NCBI GenBank assembly: GCA_943735955.1
Contig: OX030955.1
Location: 14,844,083 to 14,908,082 of the forward strand
Direction of reading: 5' to 3'
Length of the DNA: 64,000 nt
Origin: Piscicola geometra
Lineage: Eukaryota > Annelida > Clitellata > Hirudinida > Piscicolidae
Below, piece by piece: positions 1 through 21,520 of this stretch. The notes beneath the pieces are model-generated. The model saw only the letters and a list, made by a program, of their open reading frames with translations, was not told the origin of the DNA and did not search any database. The stretch's first letter is position 1. Every line of letters starts with the position of its first letter. The translations under genes and the position numbers were made by a program.

Positions 1-740
1 ATGGGTCCTATATAGGCTAAATGGGCTTTGAATAATAAAAAAAGTTCAAGTGTTTTCAAGGAAAGCCTATGTGGGTCCTATATGGGTCCTATATGGGCTA
101 AATGGGCTTTGAATAATGAAAAAAGTTGTAGTGTTTTCATGGAAAGCCTATGTGGGTCCTATATGGGTCCTATATGGGCTAAATGGGCTTTGAATAATGA
201 AAAAAGTTGAAGTGTTTTCATGGAAAGCCTATGTGGGTCCTATATGGGCTAAATGGGTTTTGAATAATAAAAAAAGTTCAAGTGTTTTCAAGGAAAGCCT
301 ATGTGGGTCCTATATGGGTCCTATATGGGCTAAATGGGCTTTGAATAATAAAAAAAAGTTTAAGTGTTTTTATGGAAAGCCTATGTGGGTCCTATATGGG
401 TCCTATATAGGCTAAATGGGCTTTGAATAATAAAAAATGTTTAAGTGTTTTCATGGAAAGCCTATGTGGGTCCTATATGGGTCCTATATGGGCTAAATGG
501 GTTTTGAATAATAAAAAAAGTTTAAGTGTTTTCAAGGAAAGCCTATGTGGGTCCTATATGGGTCCTATATGGGCTAAATGGGCTTTGAATAATGAAAAAA
601 GTTGAAGTGTTTTCATGGAAAGCCTATGTGGGTCCTATATGGGCTAAATGGGCTTTAAAAAATAAAAATGCTTAGTGTTTTCAAGGAAAGCCTATGTGGG
701 TCCTATATGGGTCCTATATGGGCTCAATGGACTTTGAATT
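1..740. repeat. Minisatellite, ~80-bp unit, about nine copies
   Basis: Tandem copies of a unit of about 80 bp, each beginning with GAAAGCCTATGTGGG, followed by one or two copies of GTCCTATATGG, then GGCTAAATGGGCTTTGAATAA and a run of A. Units with only one internal copy are about 11 bp shorter. Short ORFs across it arise because the unit is mostly stop-free; nothing suggests they are genes. The array probably continues left of the window. Confidence 0.9.
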
Positions 741-1342
741 AGTGTAACATATGGCCATGGTTTTTGTAAAATACTTTTAATTTTTTTATTTTAGTCATTT
801 GAATTTATTATCTCTTTTATTTTAGAAATGTTATCTTCTGTTGTAATTATTTAAAAAGTATTTGTCTATAAAAGTCATTTTGGTTTCTTATTAAAGTTGT
901 TAAAAAAATTCTCATTATTAAATATTAATATTAAAAAATTTAAAGCTATGCAAATAATTATTCAATAGTTCAACAAACTTTTCGAAACCCCACAAGTTGT
1001 AATCAATGTATTCAATATCTATATAAGATACCAGCCATTTTTATTAATATATGTAATGACAAAAAAGAGCCGGTTAGCCCTCCCCTTTACCAGAACAAAT
1101 GAAACCATGGTATATAATTCATCAATAAGTTATTCGCAACTCCAACATACAGAAGAGAAATCAAAGTACACGTTTCCAAATTAGAAAAGCAAGCCAAGCA
1201 AAATTCAAAAAAAAATAATCTTGAAGAATCCGATTAATTACATTTTTTATATTTGGACTATTTTTCTTACATCTTTAAATTTATGTTTGGCAGAAATATT
1301 TTAATTGCTTTTTATAAAAATAAATAATTTATCAATCAATCA
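741..1342. other. AT-rich spacer
   Basis: No coding potential or recognisable element was seen between the minisatellite and the CCCATATGGG repeats. It is AT-rich unique-looking sequence with short homopolymer runs. Confidence 0.5.
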
Positions 1343-1600
1343 TGTGTTGCCCATATAGCCCATATGGGACCCACTTAATTTGGTGTAGCATTTTGACATG
1401 GGTCCCATATGGGCTGCCCACATAGGGCCTATATGGGCTGCCCATATAGGGCCCATATGGGCTGTCCATATAGGGCCCATATGGGCTGCCCATATAGGGC
1501 CCATATAGTTGCCCATATAGCCCATATGGGACCCACGTAAATCGGTGTAGCATTTTGACATGGGTCCCATATGGGCTGCCCATATAGGTCCCATATAGAA
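1343..1600. repeat. CCCATATGGG-type tandem repeat
   Basis: Degenerate tandem repeats of GGGCCCATATGGGCTGCCCATATA. The core TGGGTCCCATATGGGC, read on the minus strand, resembles the TGGGTCCTATATGGGC core of the 1-740 minisatellite, so the two blocks are probably the same satellite family in opposite orientation. Minus-strand ORFs here are by-products of the repeat. Confidence 0.8.
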
Positions 1601-1620
1601 TTTTCACAGGGAATGTACCG

Positions 1621-1661
1621 TAGGTTGCAAGTAAGTATCGACGATACTTACTTGCAACCTA
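1621..1661. repeat. Perfect 20-bp-arm palindrome
   Basis: TAGGTTGCAAGTAAGTATCG at 1621-1640 is followed after one base by its exact reverse complement at 1642-1661. It would extrude as a near loop-free hairpin. It lies between the satellite block and the hAT element at 1737, so it may be a remnant of a small foldback element. Confidence 0.85.
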
Positions 1662-1728
1662 CTTAGTATCGTATATGTACCATTCAAAACTAATATTTGA
1701 CCTAAGATAAATGCATAAAAAATAATGC

Positions 1729-3073
1729 GTATATACTAGAGCTGTTCCACGACAAAAAAACTTATTCGCCGTTAATCGTAAGATTTAAAACTTTACCATT
1801 TAAAAACTTAAGTTAATAGAACTATTGAAGTTTCATCAGAACTTAATTATACAAGTAATCCTTATTTTAAAAACCAAAAATGAATGCATAAATGATCAAA
1901 AATTTAAAGATTACAAATATAATTTTAACAAGATACTCAAACAAACAAGCTTGTCTACATTAGTTGGATCTAAGGAACTTTTTTCTTGCTAACTATGTGC
2001 TTTGTCAAGCTGAATAGACGTTCACATAAAAATACTTGCTGGAGAGAACAAGTACTTTCTTCCCAGTTTCACAAGATCCGAATACACTGCTCCATGGTGT
2101 TTCCATAAAACAAGAATAAAACTCTCTAAGCCTACTTCAGATACTATTTTATAACGATGAATATTTTTGGAGATTTTGCAATTTTCTCCTAGTTTCTCCA
2201 TCTCTTTCTGTTTTTTGAAACATTCAAAATTTTCAATCGGGGATCTAATGATGTGGTCTTTCTCAACCATAGATTATTCAGATCCATCTGTCTCTGCTCC
2301 ATGGGGGCAATCTTGGGGGGGTTCTGGGGTCCAGACACCCCACTTTTTCGTAGTGAAGGAGTCCGTCTTAATGTGTACCCTTCCACTTATTTGAATAAAA
2401 ACATTGTAAAACTTTTGTTTTGATTCGAGCATAATCGTCTAACATGGCGTAAAACAGAATGTTTATATAGTAATACATTTTGAGTATGGGTAGTTAATAA
2501 CTACTAGTTATAGTGATAACTGTCTAATACGAAACTATTCTTAACTAACTTAAATATTCGTATCATAACAGAAGATCAAAAATGTTTTTTCAAGTAAGGA
2601 GGGGACTCCGGCCCCAGGACTCCCCCCACAGGATCATCCATACTGGGTAGAGCTCCCCAAAGATGTGCAGAAGATCATTGCCCTTCTTATACTCCAACTC
2701 GGAAATATATTTTTCTTTGAAACGAATGACATGAACTGGATCATTTTCTGAACTGCATAATTTTTCTGCAAGGTAAAAAATTGAAAGTAACACTATTAAA
2801 CATGATACATATTTTTCACCGCCTAGAAGTTCCATTGCAAACCCACAAGGAATGAATTTTTTTTGATGAGATGCAACTTTAAAAAAAAGATACATTTTTA
2901 ACGAAACGTCTTCAACTATTTTTTTTTCAAAACAATAAAATAAGTTTAAAGAAAGTTTAATTCCGATATTTTTAGTGGACTACGTATATTTTTAGCGGCG
3001 CTAATTCTTTTAACGGTGTTAATTTTTTAACGTCAAACGTTATCTCAGACTAAAACACAGCTCTAGTATATAC
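1729..3073 (-). mobile_element. hAT DNA transposon copy A with 8-bp target duplication
   Basis: The element spans 1737-3065. It begins TAGAGCTGTTCCACG and ends CAGCTCTA, an inverted terminal repeat. It is flanked by the identical 8-bp duplication GTATATAC (1729-1736 and 3066-3073), the hallmark of hAT insertion. The minus strand carries decayed transposase. The right third contains C-rich sequence (about 2480-2680) that recurs at 3640-3830. Two other copies of the family are in the window (46971-49768 and 61971-~62650). The intact duplication suggests this copy is relatively young, although the protein is broken. Confidence 0.9.
1900..2895 (-). pseudogene. hAT transposase remnant (copy A)
   Basis: Two minus-strand blocks resemble hAT transposase. 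At 2590-2895 is an N-terminal-side block with LGGEKYVSC and, further on, ENDP and RFKEKY. At about 1900-2270 is the C-terminal dimerisation region: WKHHGAVYSDLVKLGRKYL, then SPAS, then, after in-frame stops, NVDKLVCLSI. This is the usual WW...YP.LA.LA.KYL...PASS layout of ZBED-like hAT transposases. Stops and frameshifts interrupt it, so it is non-functional. Confidence 0.75.
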
Positions 3074-4068
3074 CTCTGAGTCCCCCCAGCTTCCATACAG
3101 AATAATTGGTTACCATTGAACATACATATTTGCACAACTCTACAACACACAAAAACACTCACAACGAGTCTGAAGCATCATATGGACAGGCGGAAGAAGA
3201 GCCCACTGGTTGGTGAACTGTGGCCTCTTTAGACTCTTTGCTTGCTGGTGAAACAAAAAGTTTTTGATTGGCAGTGATGTTCACCAATCTCATTCCTAAG
3301 CTCAATGTTCTGCTTTGAGCCCCACTCTAAACACACCCACTCAAACTTGGCCTTCAGTTTGCATGAACATGCACTTACATCCAGAACCGGATTAAGGCAG
3401 AGGCTATGGAGGTTGTAGCCTCAGGCCCATTACCTAAATAGGTCTAAATTTCTTTTACAAATCTTTAATATTAAATATCTAAGGTTACGTTTTAGTTAGT
3501 TCTATTCGGTTTGATTCATTCTGTCGGAGGCAGATTCGAAAACGTGGTTTTAATTCTTTCGATTTAAGAATCTTTTATTTTATATGAATTTTTGACTTTT
3601 GTTAATTTTCAAAATTTCTGTTCTAATTCTAGCGTCTTGCTGAGTATGTGTAGTTATAGTGATAGCTGTCTAAAACCAAACTATTTTTTTCTTACTCGTA
3701 TAAAAAAAAGTTTTAAAAAATTTAAAGTGGGGGGAGGGGAAGTCCAGAGTCCAGAACCCCCCAGGATCGTCCATGCTGGTTAGGACCCCCCCTCCCCCAA
3801 GATTTTCAGCAAATCACCGTTCCTGCATCCTATAGTTCCTGCATATTTTACCAATAAAAGTAATTGAATATTAATTAAATTACTTGTTAAAATTTTTTTA
3901 ATGGAGTAATAATAGCTATTACTGGGAAAAATAATAAGTTACGGAGATTTAAATGGCCGTCATAACAGCCGCCATTTAAAAAATATTTGAAATCTGCCAT
4001 TTTCGCAGTATAATATAGCAACAATTTGAGGAAAAAGGAAAAGAATAAAAACTACACGAAAATTACAT
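3074..4068. repeat. Non-coding spacer with second copy of a C-rich dispersed repeat
   Basis: No gene was seen. From 3640 to 3830 the sequence (AGTTATAGTGATAGCTGTCTAA, then a G/C-rich tract with CCCCCCAGGATCGTCCATGCTGG) repeats 2480-2680 inside hAT copy A. A shorter relative lies at 53750-53830. The segment from 3382 (AACCGGATTAAGGC) may be the edge of another decayed DNA transposon; this is uncertain. Confidence 0.5.
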
Positions 4069-5285
4069 TCAGAATCAATCAATCAATCACTAATGATTTG
4101 TATAGCGCCCTTTACTAAGTGAACAAAAGCGCTCAGCCATCACGCTTTAAACAAGTACGTCTTCAGGCCTCGACGGAAAGCTATGAATGACTTAGTTGAA
4201 GTTAGAGAAGAGAGTGAAGAATTCCATAAAAGAGGACCACAGTAAGAAAAAGAACGTTTAGCAAAAGAGTGTTTAACTGGAAAACGAAAAGAACGCTTAA
4301 AGGTAGATGATCTAAGACCAGATTTAGAGGGTTGTTTAATTAGATTTTTAAGATAAATTGGAGCAGTACAGTTATGAATTTTAAACATATTTAGACATAT
4401 TTTAAAAGTCACTCTAGATCTCAAAGGTAACCAATGTAACAAACGAAGATGAGAAGGAATGTGAGAAAACTTAGGAGCACGAACAACAAGACGAGCAGCA
4501 CAATTAAAGGCTTTATCTAGAGGAGCTGAAGTAGAATTAGGGAGGCCATAGTAAAGAGAGTTGCAATAATCAATCCTGGAGAGAACTAGAGAAGATACAG
4601 GAAGTTGCAAAGTAGGATCATCGAGAAAAGGAAGAAGCTGTTTAATACGACGAATGTGGAAGTAACAAGATTTAGAGACAGATAGAATTTGAGAGGCTAA
4701 AGACAAGTTAGAATCGAAAATAAAACAAAGGCTACGAATGGAAGATGAAGGGTTTAGAGATAATGAGGAGGGTGAGGCAAAACTAAAGAAGGAAGGGATA
4801 GTGAAGATTTAGATTTTTTATTGAAATATATTAGTTCAAATTTGTACGGATTAAGTTTGACAAACATAGATGAAGCCCAAGAGATTATTGATTGAAGACA
4901 GAGAGTTATTTTATTAACAGTAAGGTCAAAAGAAGTGTCAGGGAAAGATGTATAAATATAGGAGTCGCCAGCATAAATTTGACTGTTTAAGTAAGATGAA
5001 GAAATAATATTAGGTAGTTCCGAGGTATAGAGAATAAAAAGTAAGGGACCAAGGATTGAGCCCTGTGGAACACCATAAGATAAAGGAACAGAAAAAGAAC
5101 GAGAATATTCAATTGATACATAGGAAGTTCGCTCAGAAAGATAGGATTTAAGCCAGATAAGAGAGGATCCAGAAATATTAAAAGAAGAATCTAAAACATT
5201 GAATAAAAGAGTATGATCGACAGTATCAAAAGCAGATGTAAAATCAAGGCATAAAAGAAGAGTAGATGCATCAGAATCAGATAAA
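4069..5285 (-). mobile_element. CR1/L2-type LINE, 5'-truncated copy 1
   Basis: Minus-strand 3' half of a non-LTR retrotransposon. The 3' end is a GGGCGCTATACAAAT motif followed by a TGATTGATTGATTG tail (read on the minus strand, 4070-4110). The longest ORF (4140-4706, 188 codons) is the end of the reverse-transcriptase protein, with the family signature [17 protein letters not shown] and, further on, HWLPLRSRVTFKI. Upstream frames hold an interrupted polymerase domain (YGVPQGS-like and DDS motifs at about 5080-4970). Homology with the 47.9-kb copy stops near 5285, so the element is truncated there. Confidence 0.85.
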
Positions 5286-5727
5286 ATGGTATATAGTTCT
5301 TTAGATGAGATTTAATGGCTGTCAGTGGTCTCTGATAATCTGAAAAACTATTTGCTTAATTAAAAGTGATCAATGAGAGTATTGTGCTTAACATTTTTAA
5401 ATACTCTATAACACATACACGAGTATAAATAAATAAAGTTTTTTTGCAATTGAAAACTTGAATATGGGAAGACACAAAGTTTTTAATTAAATCTGAATTT
5501 CCCCATATATCGAAGCAGTTGAATCGGTCAATATTATCCTTTCTATGTAATATAATTCTAATAAATTCATTTATTTCCGATTCTCTTCATTTTTCTTTAT
5601 CGACATTGTTATATTAATTTATATTATTAAAATAATTAATTTACCAATCACAAAAAATATGAGAACAGATAAGAAAAATGAAAAATAAGAAGTAAAACTT
5701 TGGAATGAACGTCTATTTTAAACTTGC
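5286..5727. other. AT-rich spacer
   Basis: No coding or repeat signal was recognised between the LINE and the last visible exon of the Asn-rich gene. Confidence 0.4.
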
Positions 5728-11908
<6,181 letters not shown>

Positions 11909-12092
11909 CTTTAAAGAGTCAAAAATATTTGCTTTTTCCAATATTATTAATTAGTTGATTATTGCTCAGTTTATTCAGCTGCTTCCTCACGTATCCATCT
12001 CCTTCAGATCTCATTCGAGGACCTTCCAAGCCTATGCACAAACTTGTTTACCCGATTTATTCAATATGTGCCTTCTAAGAGAAAGAGAATGT

Positions 12093-12382
<290 letters not shown>

Positions 12383-12427
12383 ATGTGTGTGTCCATGTGT
12401 GTGTGTTACAATATATATTTTTTAATG

Positions 12428-14081
12428 ATGTGAAATAGAGGTCGGACCGGGTACCCGATCCGACCGGGTACCCGCGGGTACCTGCGGGACTCCCGCGGGA
12501 ACGGGAATGAAAATTAATTTCGGGACGGGAAAAGTCGGGAACCGGGAATAGGTTTTCGGGACGGGAACGGGAACGGGAATCATTATTCAAATCGGGAACG
12601 GGAAAAAACGGGAACGGGAATCAACTTTTAAATCGGGAACGGGAATAACGGGAATACAATTTATTGGGATTGGATTCTTTAATAATTATACTTCAGCAAA
12701 GTATGGAAATCTCCATTTCATCGATACTCCGTAATTAAGTAATTAAAATAAGTATTAAGTGCAATAGAAATGTATAACGAAGCCACCATTGCGTTGTCAA
12801 TGTCAAAATCTCCTACATTACATTTGAAGTTGTTATGGCGAGTCAAAATATTAGAGAGACTAGAACAAATTGGTGATGATGAAAAATTGTCAGATGAAAT
12901 CAAACTGGTCAGTTATATTATTTTTATTTTATAAATTCATACTTTGAATTTGAATTATTAATTTCTAGTTGATTGCTCAGTTGATCATTTCAACAAAAGA
13001 AAAGATGCCCATTGACCTTATTCATATGGCAGCATGTCTGTTGCATCCCACAGTTTAAAAGAATAATTTAAAAGAGTTTGGGATAGAAAAGAAATAAATA
13101 CAAAGACTTTCATTAGAGAAAATTTAATTCCATTTTGTACAGCCAGATCAAGCTGCAGTGCCATTGAGAAAAAAAACAAATGATGGTTATTTAGACCTAT
13201 TATCTTAGTTTTTATAATGTAAAAATTATAATACAATTTTTATACTATCACATTATATGAATGATTTTATTTGTGAAGTTGTGGAGAATAAGAATGTTGT
13301 CAAAAAACATATTTCTAACATTATTGTGGAATTAATAATAATGAACGAAGGAATAAATTCAGAAGAGGAGGAATTGTACAAATATTCACAATTACGTCCC
13401 AATAAAATTGAAGATTATAAAGATGTTTAATTTATTGGAGTATAATGAAATATTTTCCAATACTACTAGAAGAAGCCAAAAAATTTTTTAGTATACCTGC
13501 AAGTTCTATTCCATGTAAACGGAATTTGTAAACATGTTGAAATTTCAGACCCAAGATCACCTAATTTGAAAGCTGAAACTTTTGACGGTTTAACCCGTGT
13601 GAAAAGCAATAAAGACTTGATTGAATGACTTAAAAACAATGACTAACCTCAATACTTTCATTTCAATATATATTTGATATTTAAATCGTGTTTTTGTATT
13701 TTTTAAAAGAAATATTTTCTGACTTTCAAATAATAAATGTTAAGAAATGTTAGGACTAGCAAGTTTGGGACCTGTGAAAACGGCAGCAAAAAGAAATAAA
13801 TAAACAAATTTTTTGGGGAATGGGTCGGGACCGGGTCAAAAAGTTTCAAGAAAGGGTCGGGACCGGGAATCGAGTTGCGGGAACGGGACGGGACGGGAAT
13901 TAAAATTCTGATGGTCCATCGGGAACGGGACGGGACGGGAAAAGAAATTTCGGGATCGGGACGGGACGGGAATCAAAATTCTGATGGCCCATCGGGAACG
14001 GGACGGGACGGGAAAAACAATTTCGGGAACGGGACGGGACCGGGAATGAAAAATCGCCCAAGTCCGACCTCTAATGTGAAA
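12428..14081 (+). mobile_element. hAT family D, copy D2, with 8-bp target duplication
   Basis: The element spans 12436-14073. It starts TAGAGGTCGGACCGGG and ends AGTCCGACCTCTA. Both sides carry the identical duplication ATGTGAAA (12428-12435, 14074-14081). GC-rich GGGACGGGA arrays lie inside each end. Inside, about 12700-13520, are plus-strand remnants of the same transposase as D1, recognisable near the end by YFPILL, AKKFF and SIPASSI, with many stops. It is a full-length but dead copy, useful for defining the ends of the family. Confidence 0.92.
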
Positions 14082-14126
14082 CTGATTTCTTCTTTATTTT
14101 AATTAATGTCTTTATAACTTTATAAT

Positions 14127-14240
14127 TACACTGGCCGACAGCATTTTCGTTAATCGTATGTCAGTTAGTGTGTTATGAAGGATTTCTTTTGCTGAAAATG
14201 AAATCAGAAATGCGGCATCTCATCACGTTTTTGAGAGATC
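14127..14240. repeat. Dispersed repeat, second copy of 9058-9185
   Basis: Shares CGACA.CATTTT, ATGTCAGTTAGTGTGTTAT and CTGAAAATG with 9058-9185 in the same order. Its identity is unknown; it may be the edge of an old transposon. Confidence 0.5.
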
Positions 14241-14594
14241 TCAATTGAATGATTATAACTGCAGTGTCTTTGGTCACGCTGTTTACACTATTTTATTTGA
14301 TAGATATTTATGTTGGATTGTCCAATATGAATTTTTATAAAGACAAAATCAGTTTTTATAAATATTATTTATTTTTTTTACTTCATATATACATAATGAA
14401 TCGGCAATCGCGTTCATGTGAACATTCTCCTCATGCTTTTTGTTACGTATGTGGTGAATTCACTACAAAAAGTCAGCGTAGACCAATGAAAATTTTTGTG
14501 AAAACTGCATATAGGTTTCATTTTGGTTGTTAACTATAAGATCAAGATAAGCAATGGGCACTGGATCTAATATCCAATAGATGCAGTGATGAGA

Positions 14595-15285
<691 letters not shown>

Positions 15286-15489
15286 TTATTTTTTCCCTCC
15301 TAGGAGATCTAACCACATTTCTTATAAAACTTCGAAAGTTTCATGTCTTCTATTTGATATTCCGTACATAAATTAAAAAATATTTCAAATAACTAGCTTA
15401 TCTCTTTTTATTATTTATTAATTAAATTTGTTTCTTAAAATTATTTTCCAATAATTAAAATTAATAAAATTATTTAAAAAGTGTTTTCC

Positions 15490-15612
15490 ATGAAAATCTT
15501 TTCTTAAAGACTTTTTATCCTAAAGAATTTTTGTCCTGAAGAATTTTTATCTTTAAGACTTTTTATCCTTAAGACTTTTTATCCTTAAGACTTTTTATTC
15601 TTACGACTTTTA
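15490..15612. repeat. Short tandem repeat TTTTTATCCTTAAGAC
   Basis: About seven diverged copies of a 15-18-bp unit (ACTTTTTATCCTTAAG), immediately before the TTAG array. No coding content. Confidence 0.8.
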
Positions 15613-15614
15613 TC

Positions 15615-18230
<2,616 letters not shown>

Positions 18231-18409
18231 TTTGGGGTTTTCAGTTATTACCTTGTACTTTCACTGGCAACTCTGCGTTGTTTGTTCTGAAGAAAAAGCT
18301 GTTAGGATTGTTGTTACATATATATTGTATATCAGTGTATTTGATTGATTGATTGATTGATTTTGTCAATCAATTGAAAGGTTGATTATAATTAGTTGAG
18401 ACAAATAAG

Positions 18410-18821
18410 AAAGTCACTAGCGCCAACCTGTTGAAACTGTCCAAGGAGCTGGAACAATTGCCCATCTTGACAACCGGAAAGAGAAGCAGCAACAACAACC
18501 TGCACTGTTTTGGTTGCAAATGGTCGCATTATGAGGGTTTCTGGGTGAAGGTAAGTTGAAAGAAATTTTTTTCATCTTCATTAAACACACAAAATGTATT
18601 TCTGAGTTTTTCTCTTTTCAAAAACTTTTCAGAACGTTGCTGTTCGTTGCGGCAATAAAAGTATCGCACAACAGCACCAGCCAACCATACCACAACAACA
18701 AAATAAACTTACGCCCTCATACAAAATACTAAAAAACAAAACACAAACACAACAACAACGTACAACAACCACACAAAAAAACACACAACAGCAAAGCCAC
18801 ATAAAAAACACACAGCAATAA
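18410..18821 (+). CDS. Unrecognised gene, two 3' exons with Gln/Thr-rich C-terminus
   Basis: Exon 18410-18550 opens after an ACAAATAAG acceptor and closes at a strong donor, GTGAAG|GTAAGT. It is exactly 47 codons and reads a Leu/Lys-rich helix-like segment (LLKLSKELEQLP) followed by NNNLHCFGCKWSHYEGFW. Intron 18551-18632 is 82 bp and ends CTTTTCAG. Exon 18633-18821 stays in frame for 62 codons to TAA and becomes Gln/Thr/Asn/Lys-rich (PQQQ, TQQQRTTTTQ). Upstream exons would lie left of the TTAG array. The Cys-x-x-Cys near the exon end could bind metal, but no family is recognised. Confidence 0.55.
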
Positions 18822-20265
18822 CCTCTAGAGACTTTGACACCTCCTAAAGTAGCACAACTGCCAACAAATACAACAACTGCAACTCTACAACTATAAATAG
18901 TTGAAGCATATCATTGAAGTGATCAGCAGGCATTCAAAAGAATTCATTCCAAAATGTTGTATTTGCATTCAAACGCTTCCATTGCTTCGCTGTACACTGC
19001 GACGTCACAATGGCTGCATACAGAGATGCTGTGGCGATGGTAACAGCACTACCTTGGAAGCATTTTCTTTAAATTCCAAGGTTTAAAGGACAAATTTGAG
19101 AATTTTATGTATCATTTATCATGTATCAATGGTGACTTTATTCAATATCATGTATAAAATATGTGTTGAAGACTTCCTCAACTTGAGACAGGGGTTCACA
19201 AAAGATTTTCTTGGAGAAAACTTGCATCTAAACTATCGTCAAGCGCTCCAACAGTTGCCAATCATGCGTCAGTCAACAATTCTAGCGTTAAGCTAACGCT
19301 GTGCAGAGACTGCAAAACGGAATGATAGTGTGTGCACACGATTCACTGAACAAGCAATCATACACTTTGATGTACAACCATATATGTCTATTGTATGTAT
19401 TACATAGTTTTACTATATGTATGTGTGTAAAACTAACTATTTTCATTCTCATCTTGTGTTATTTTCTTACTAATTATCTTATAAAATAAAAAAGATTAAA
19501 AGTTATAGAAAAAATATATATGAATATTTAACATATTTTTATTACTAATATAGAAATATATTACAATAATTTTATATTAAATTAACTTTTGGCAGATCCT
19601 TCAGTGATACAATTCAGCAAGAATGACATTGCATCCGATACTGAATACATATTAATATTTAGTGCGTTATAGCAAACTTTCGTGTTTTGATAAAGATTTA
19701 ATAAATACTTTTGAAAGTTTTCATTTGAATCGTATCTGGAATGAGCATTTTAGCCTCTGCAGAAGCAGCTGGGTTGACAGGTTGATGTGTGCTGTTTGCA
19801 ATTCAAAGTTAAAGTACAATAAAACAATGAAAAAGATTATTATTATTGAGGGTAAAATTGTTTTGTAAGCCCTTAATTTATTCATAGAATTAAACTTTTC
19901 CTTCTTTAATTTAGCTAGTTGCACGGATTTTTTATTATCACTTTTTTGAGTTTTAATTATTAGTTTCGGAAAAAGGATTTTAAAACATAAAAAATATAAA
20001 AAATATATTACTAAGCGATTAAAAATAACGAAGATATAGCTATTTAAAAGTGGAACGGCAAGCTGTTTTCTGGACTCACCAGCAATGGTATCTAAAGGAT
20101 GCACATTACATGAAAGGTGCAGCAAATCAATCTGCAGCTCATCAACTAAAAGCTGATGAACCCGATTGTTCACTGGGGCTCTATCATCAAGACACAATCT
20201 CAACTTTGAAAGAAAGTGAGACCGCACTTGGGCCACTTCCAGTTTGAAATAATGAGCTCCAAAAA
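18822..20265. other. Spacer with possible old transposon piece
   Basis: Mostly AT-rich with no convincing gene. The minus strand at about 20040-20290 reads a compositionally normal stretch containing LLVDELQIDLLHLSCNVHPLDTIAGESR, part of which vaguely recalls a protein common in invertebrate mobile elements; I could not confirm this. Small ORFs at 18901-19489 have no supporting splice sites or homology. Confidence 0.3.
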
Positions 20266-20576
20266 ATGATGGGGATCCAGGGTATCGGTGCTTCACTGCA
20301 AGCAAGAAGAATGAGGTGGTTTGGGGATGTGGAACGTGATGGTGGATGGATCAACAAGGTTAGAAGAATGGAGGTTTCTGGAACGAAACGACCAGGCAGG
20401 CCAAAGAAGATGTGGGAAGAGGTGGTTCAGAAAGACCTCAAATACCTGGGGGCATGCAGCACTGATGCCCATGATAGAAAGAAGTGGAGAGAGAGATTGA
20501 GACTTTTCAGACAGGCCCTACCCTCGGGAGAGGATGAGTTGGTCTGTTTAACAAAAACCAGGAGATGATGATGATG
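20266..20576 (+). mobile_element. LINE remnant: extreme C-terminus of reverse transcriptase
   Basis: ORF to 20568 with RMRWFGDVERDGGWINKVRR, then GTKRPGRPKKMWEEVVQKDL and a Lys/Arg-rich end. This is the usual end of a non-LTR retrotransposon polyprotein (the RPGRP..RW motif). The TGATGATGATG tail right after the stop is consistent with a LINE 3' end. Everything upstream is missing, so it is a heavily 5'-truncated insertion. Confidence 0.75.
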
Positions 20577-20767
20577 TTTCAACTAGATTATTCACATGTC
20601 AATCGATTAGAGTGGGAGGAGTTTAATGACTGATTATATATTAAGGGATTACAAAACAATTTTACCTATATTAAGGGATTACAAAAGAATTTTACCCCCT
20701 CAATATATTCAATCATTAAACTCCTCCTTCTTTAATTGATTGACATGTGAATAATCTAGTTAAAGCA
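20573..20767. mobile_element. Palindromic MITE-like element
   Basis: A long inverted repeat: AACTAGATTATTCACATGTCAAT at the left is mirrored by ATTGACATGTGAATAATCTAGTT at the right, each arm about 75 bp, continuing through GGAGGAGTTTAATGA. The centre repeats TATATTAAGGGATTACAAAA twice. A partial single arm recurs at 20893-20955. No protein is encoded. The MITE or foldback assignment is by structure. Confidence 0.75.
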
Positions 20768-21122
20768 TCTTTTAAAAACAAAATTATTAATCGTCTTTTG
20801 TAAAATAATTATTTTTCAACAAGAATTATTATTTAAAAAATCTTATAAGATAATAATAACCGTATTTTGTAAGAAAAGAAAGATAGAAATTCCAAAGTGG
20901 TAGGAGTTTAATGACTCTGCATATATTAAGGGCTTAAAAAACAATTTTACACTTATTGAATTCTTTAGTTAATAGTCTAATATGGAACGTGGCACCATAA
21001 TAAAATTTTCCTAATTTATTTTGTTTTAAGTTACAACTTTAAACTTAAAAGTTTTAAACTGTGGGCATCATGGATGCTCATGTTAGAGGGCTTTACGTCA
21101 GGTTTTTTGGTGGGTAGCCATG

Positions 21123-21520
21123 TCAGGTTGAGACGGTCTCTGGGACGCTTTCATTTTCTGAGTTAATTGGAGAGAAGTGTGTTCTAAGTGTTGGACCCAT
21201 CTGGAAGGCGAGAGGCATAACCAAACAGCTACAGCTTTTTTCCATAATTTTGTATATCGGAATTTGTTTCATTCTTTCAAGAATGGCTTTATTGGTTACC
21301 CTTTCTGACCAATGAATATTGCATATACTGATAAGAAACATTGGGAGCCAAAAGCACCCAGCTTCCTGGCATCTCTTTTTGAGAGGGTCCAAGTTTCAAA
21401 GCCATACAGCAGAATTGGAAGGATGTATGTGTTACATAGCCTGACTTGTTTTTCTTTAATATGACTGCGCCATAAGCAATTCTTGAGCTCTCCAAAAAGG
21501 TATTTAACTCGTCGAAACAA
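21123..21520 (-). mobile_element. LINE remnant: RT C-terminal segment
   Basis: Minus-strand frames read NCLWRSHIKEKQVRLCNTY, ILPILLYGFETWTLSK and DARKLGAFGSQCF, the post-polymerase region of non-LTR retrotransposons (the VLP.LLYG.ETW motif). Frames shift near 21300. No 3' end is preserved. Confidence 0.7.

Noticed and set aside
1..740. CRISPR-like spaced repeats
   Set aside because: Units are contiguous tandem copies without unique spacers, in a eukaryotic context.
19721..20305. 194-codon minus-strand ORF
   Set aside because: The second half is AT-rich hydrophobic sequence; only a short stretch near 20050-20290 looks coding, and it may be transposon-derived.
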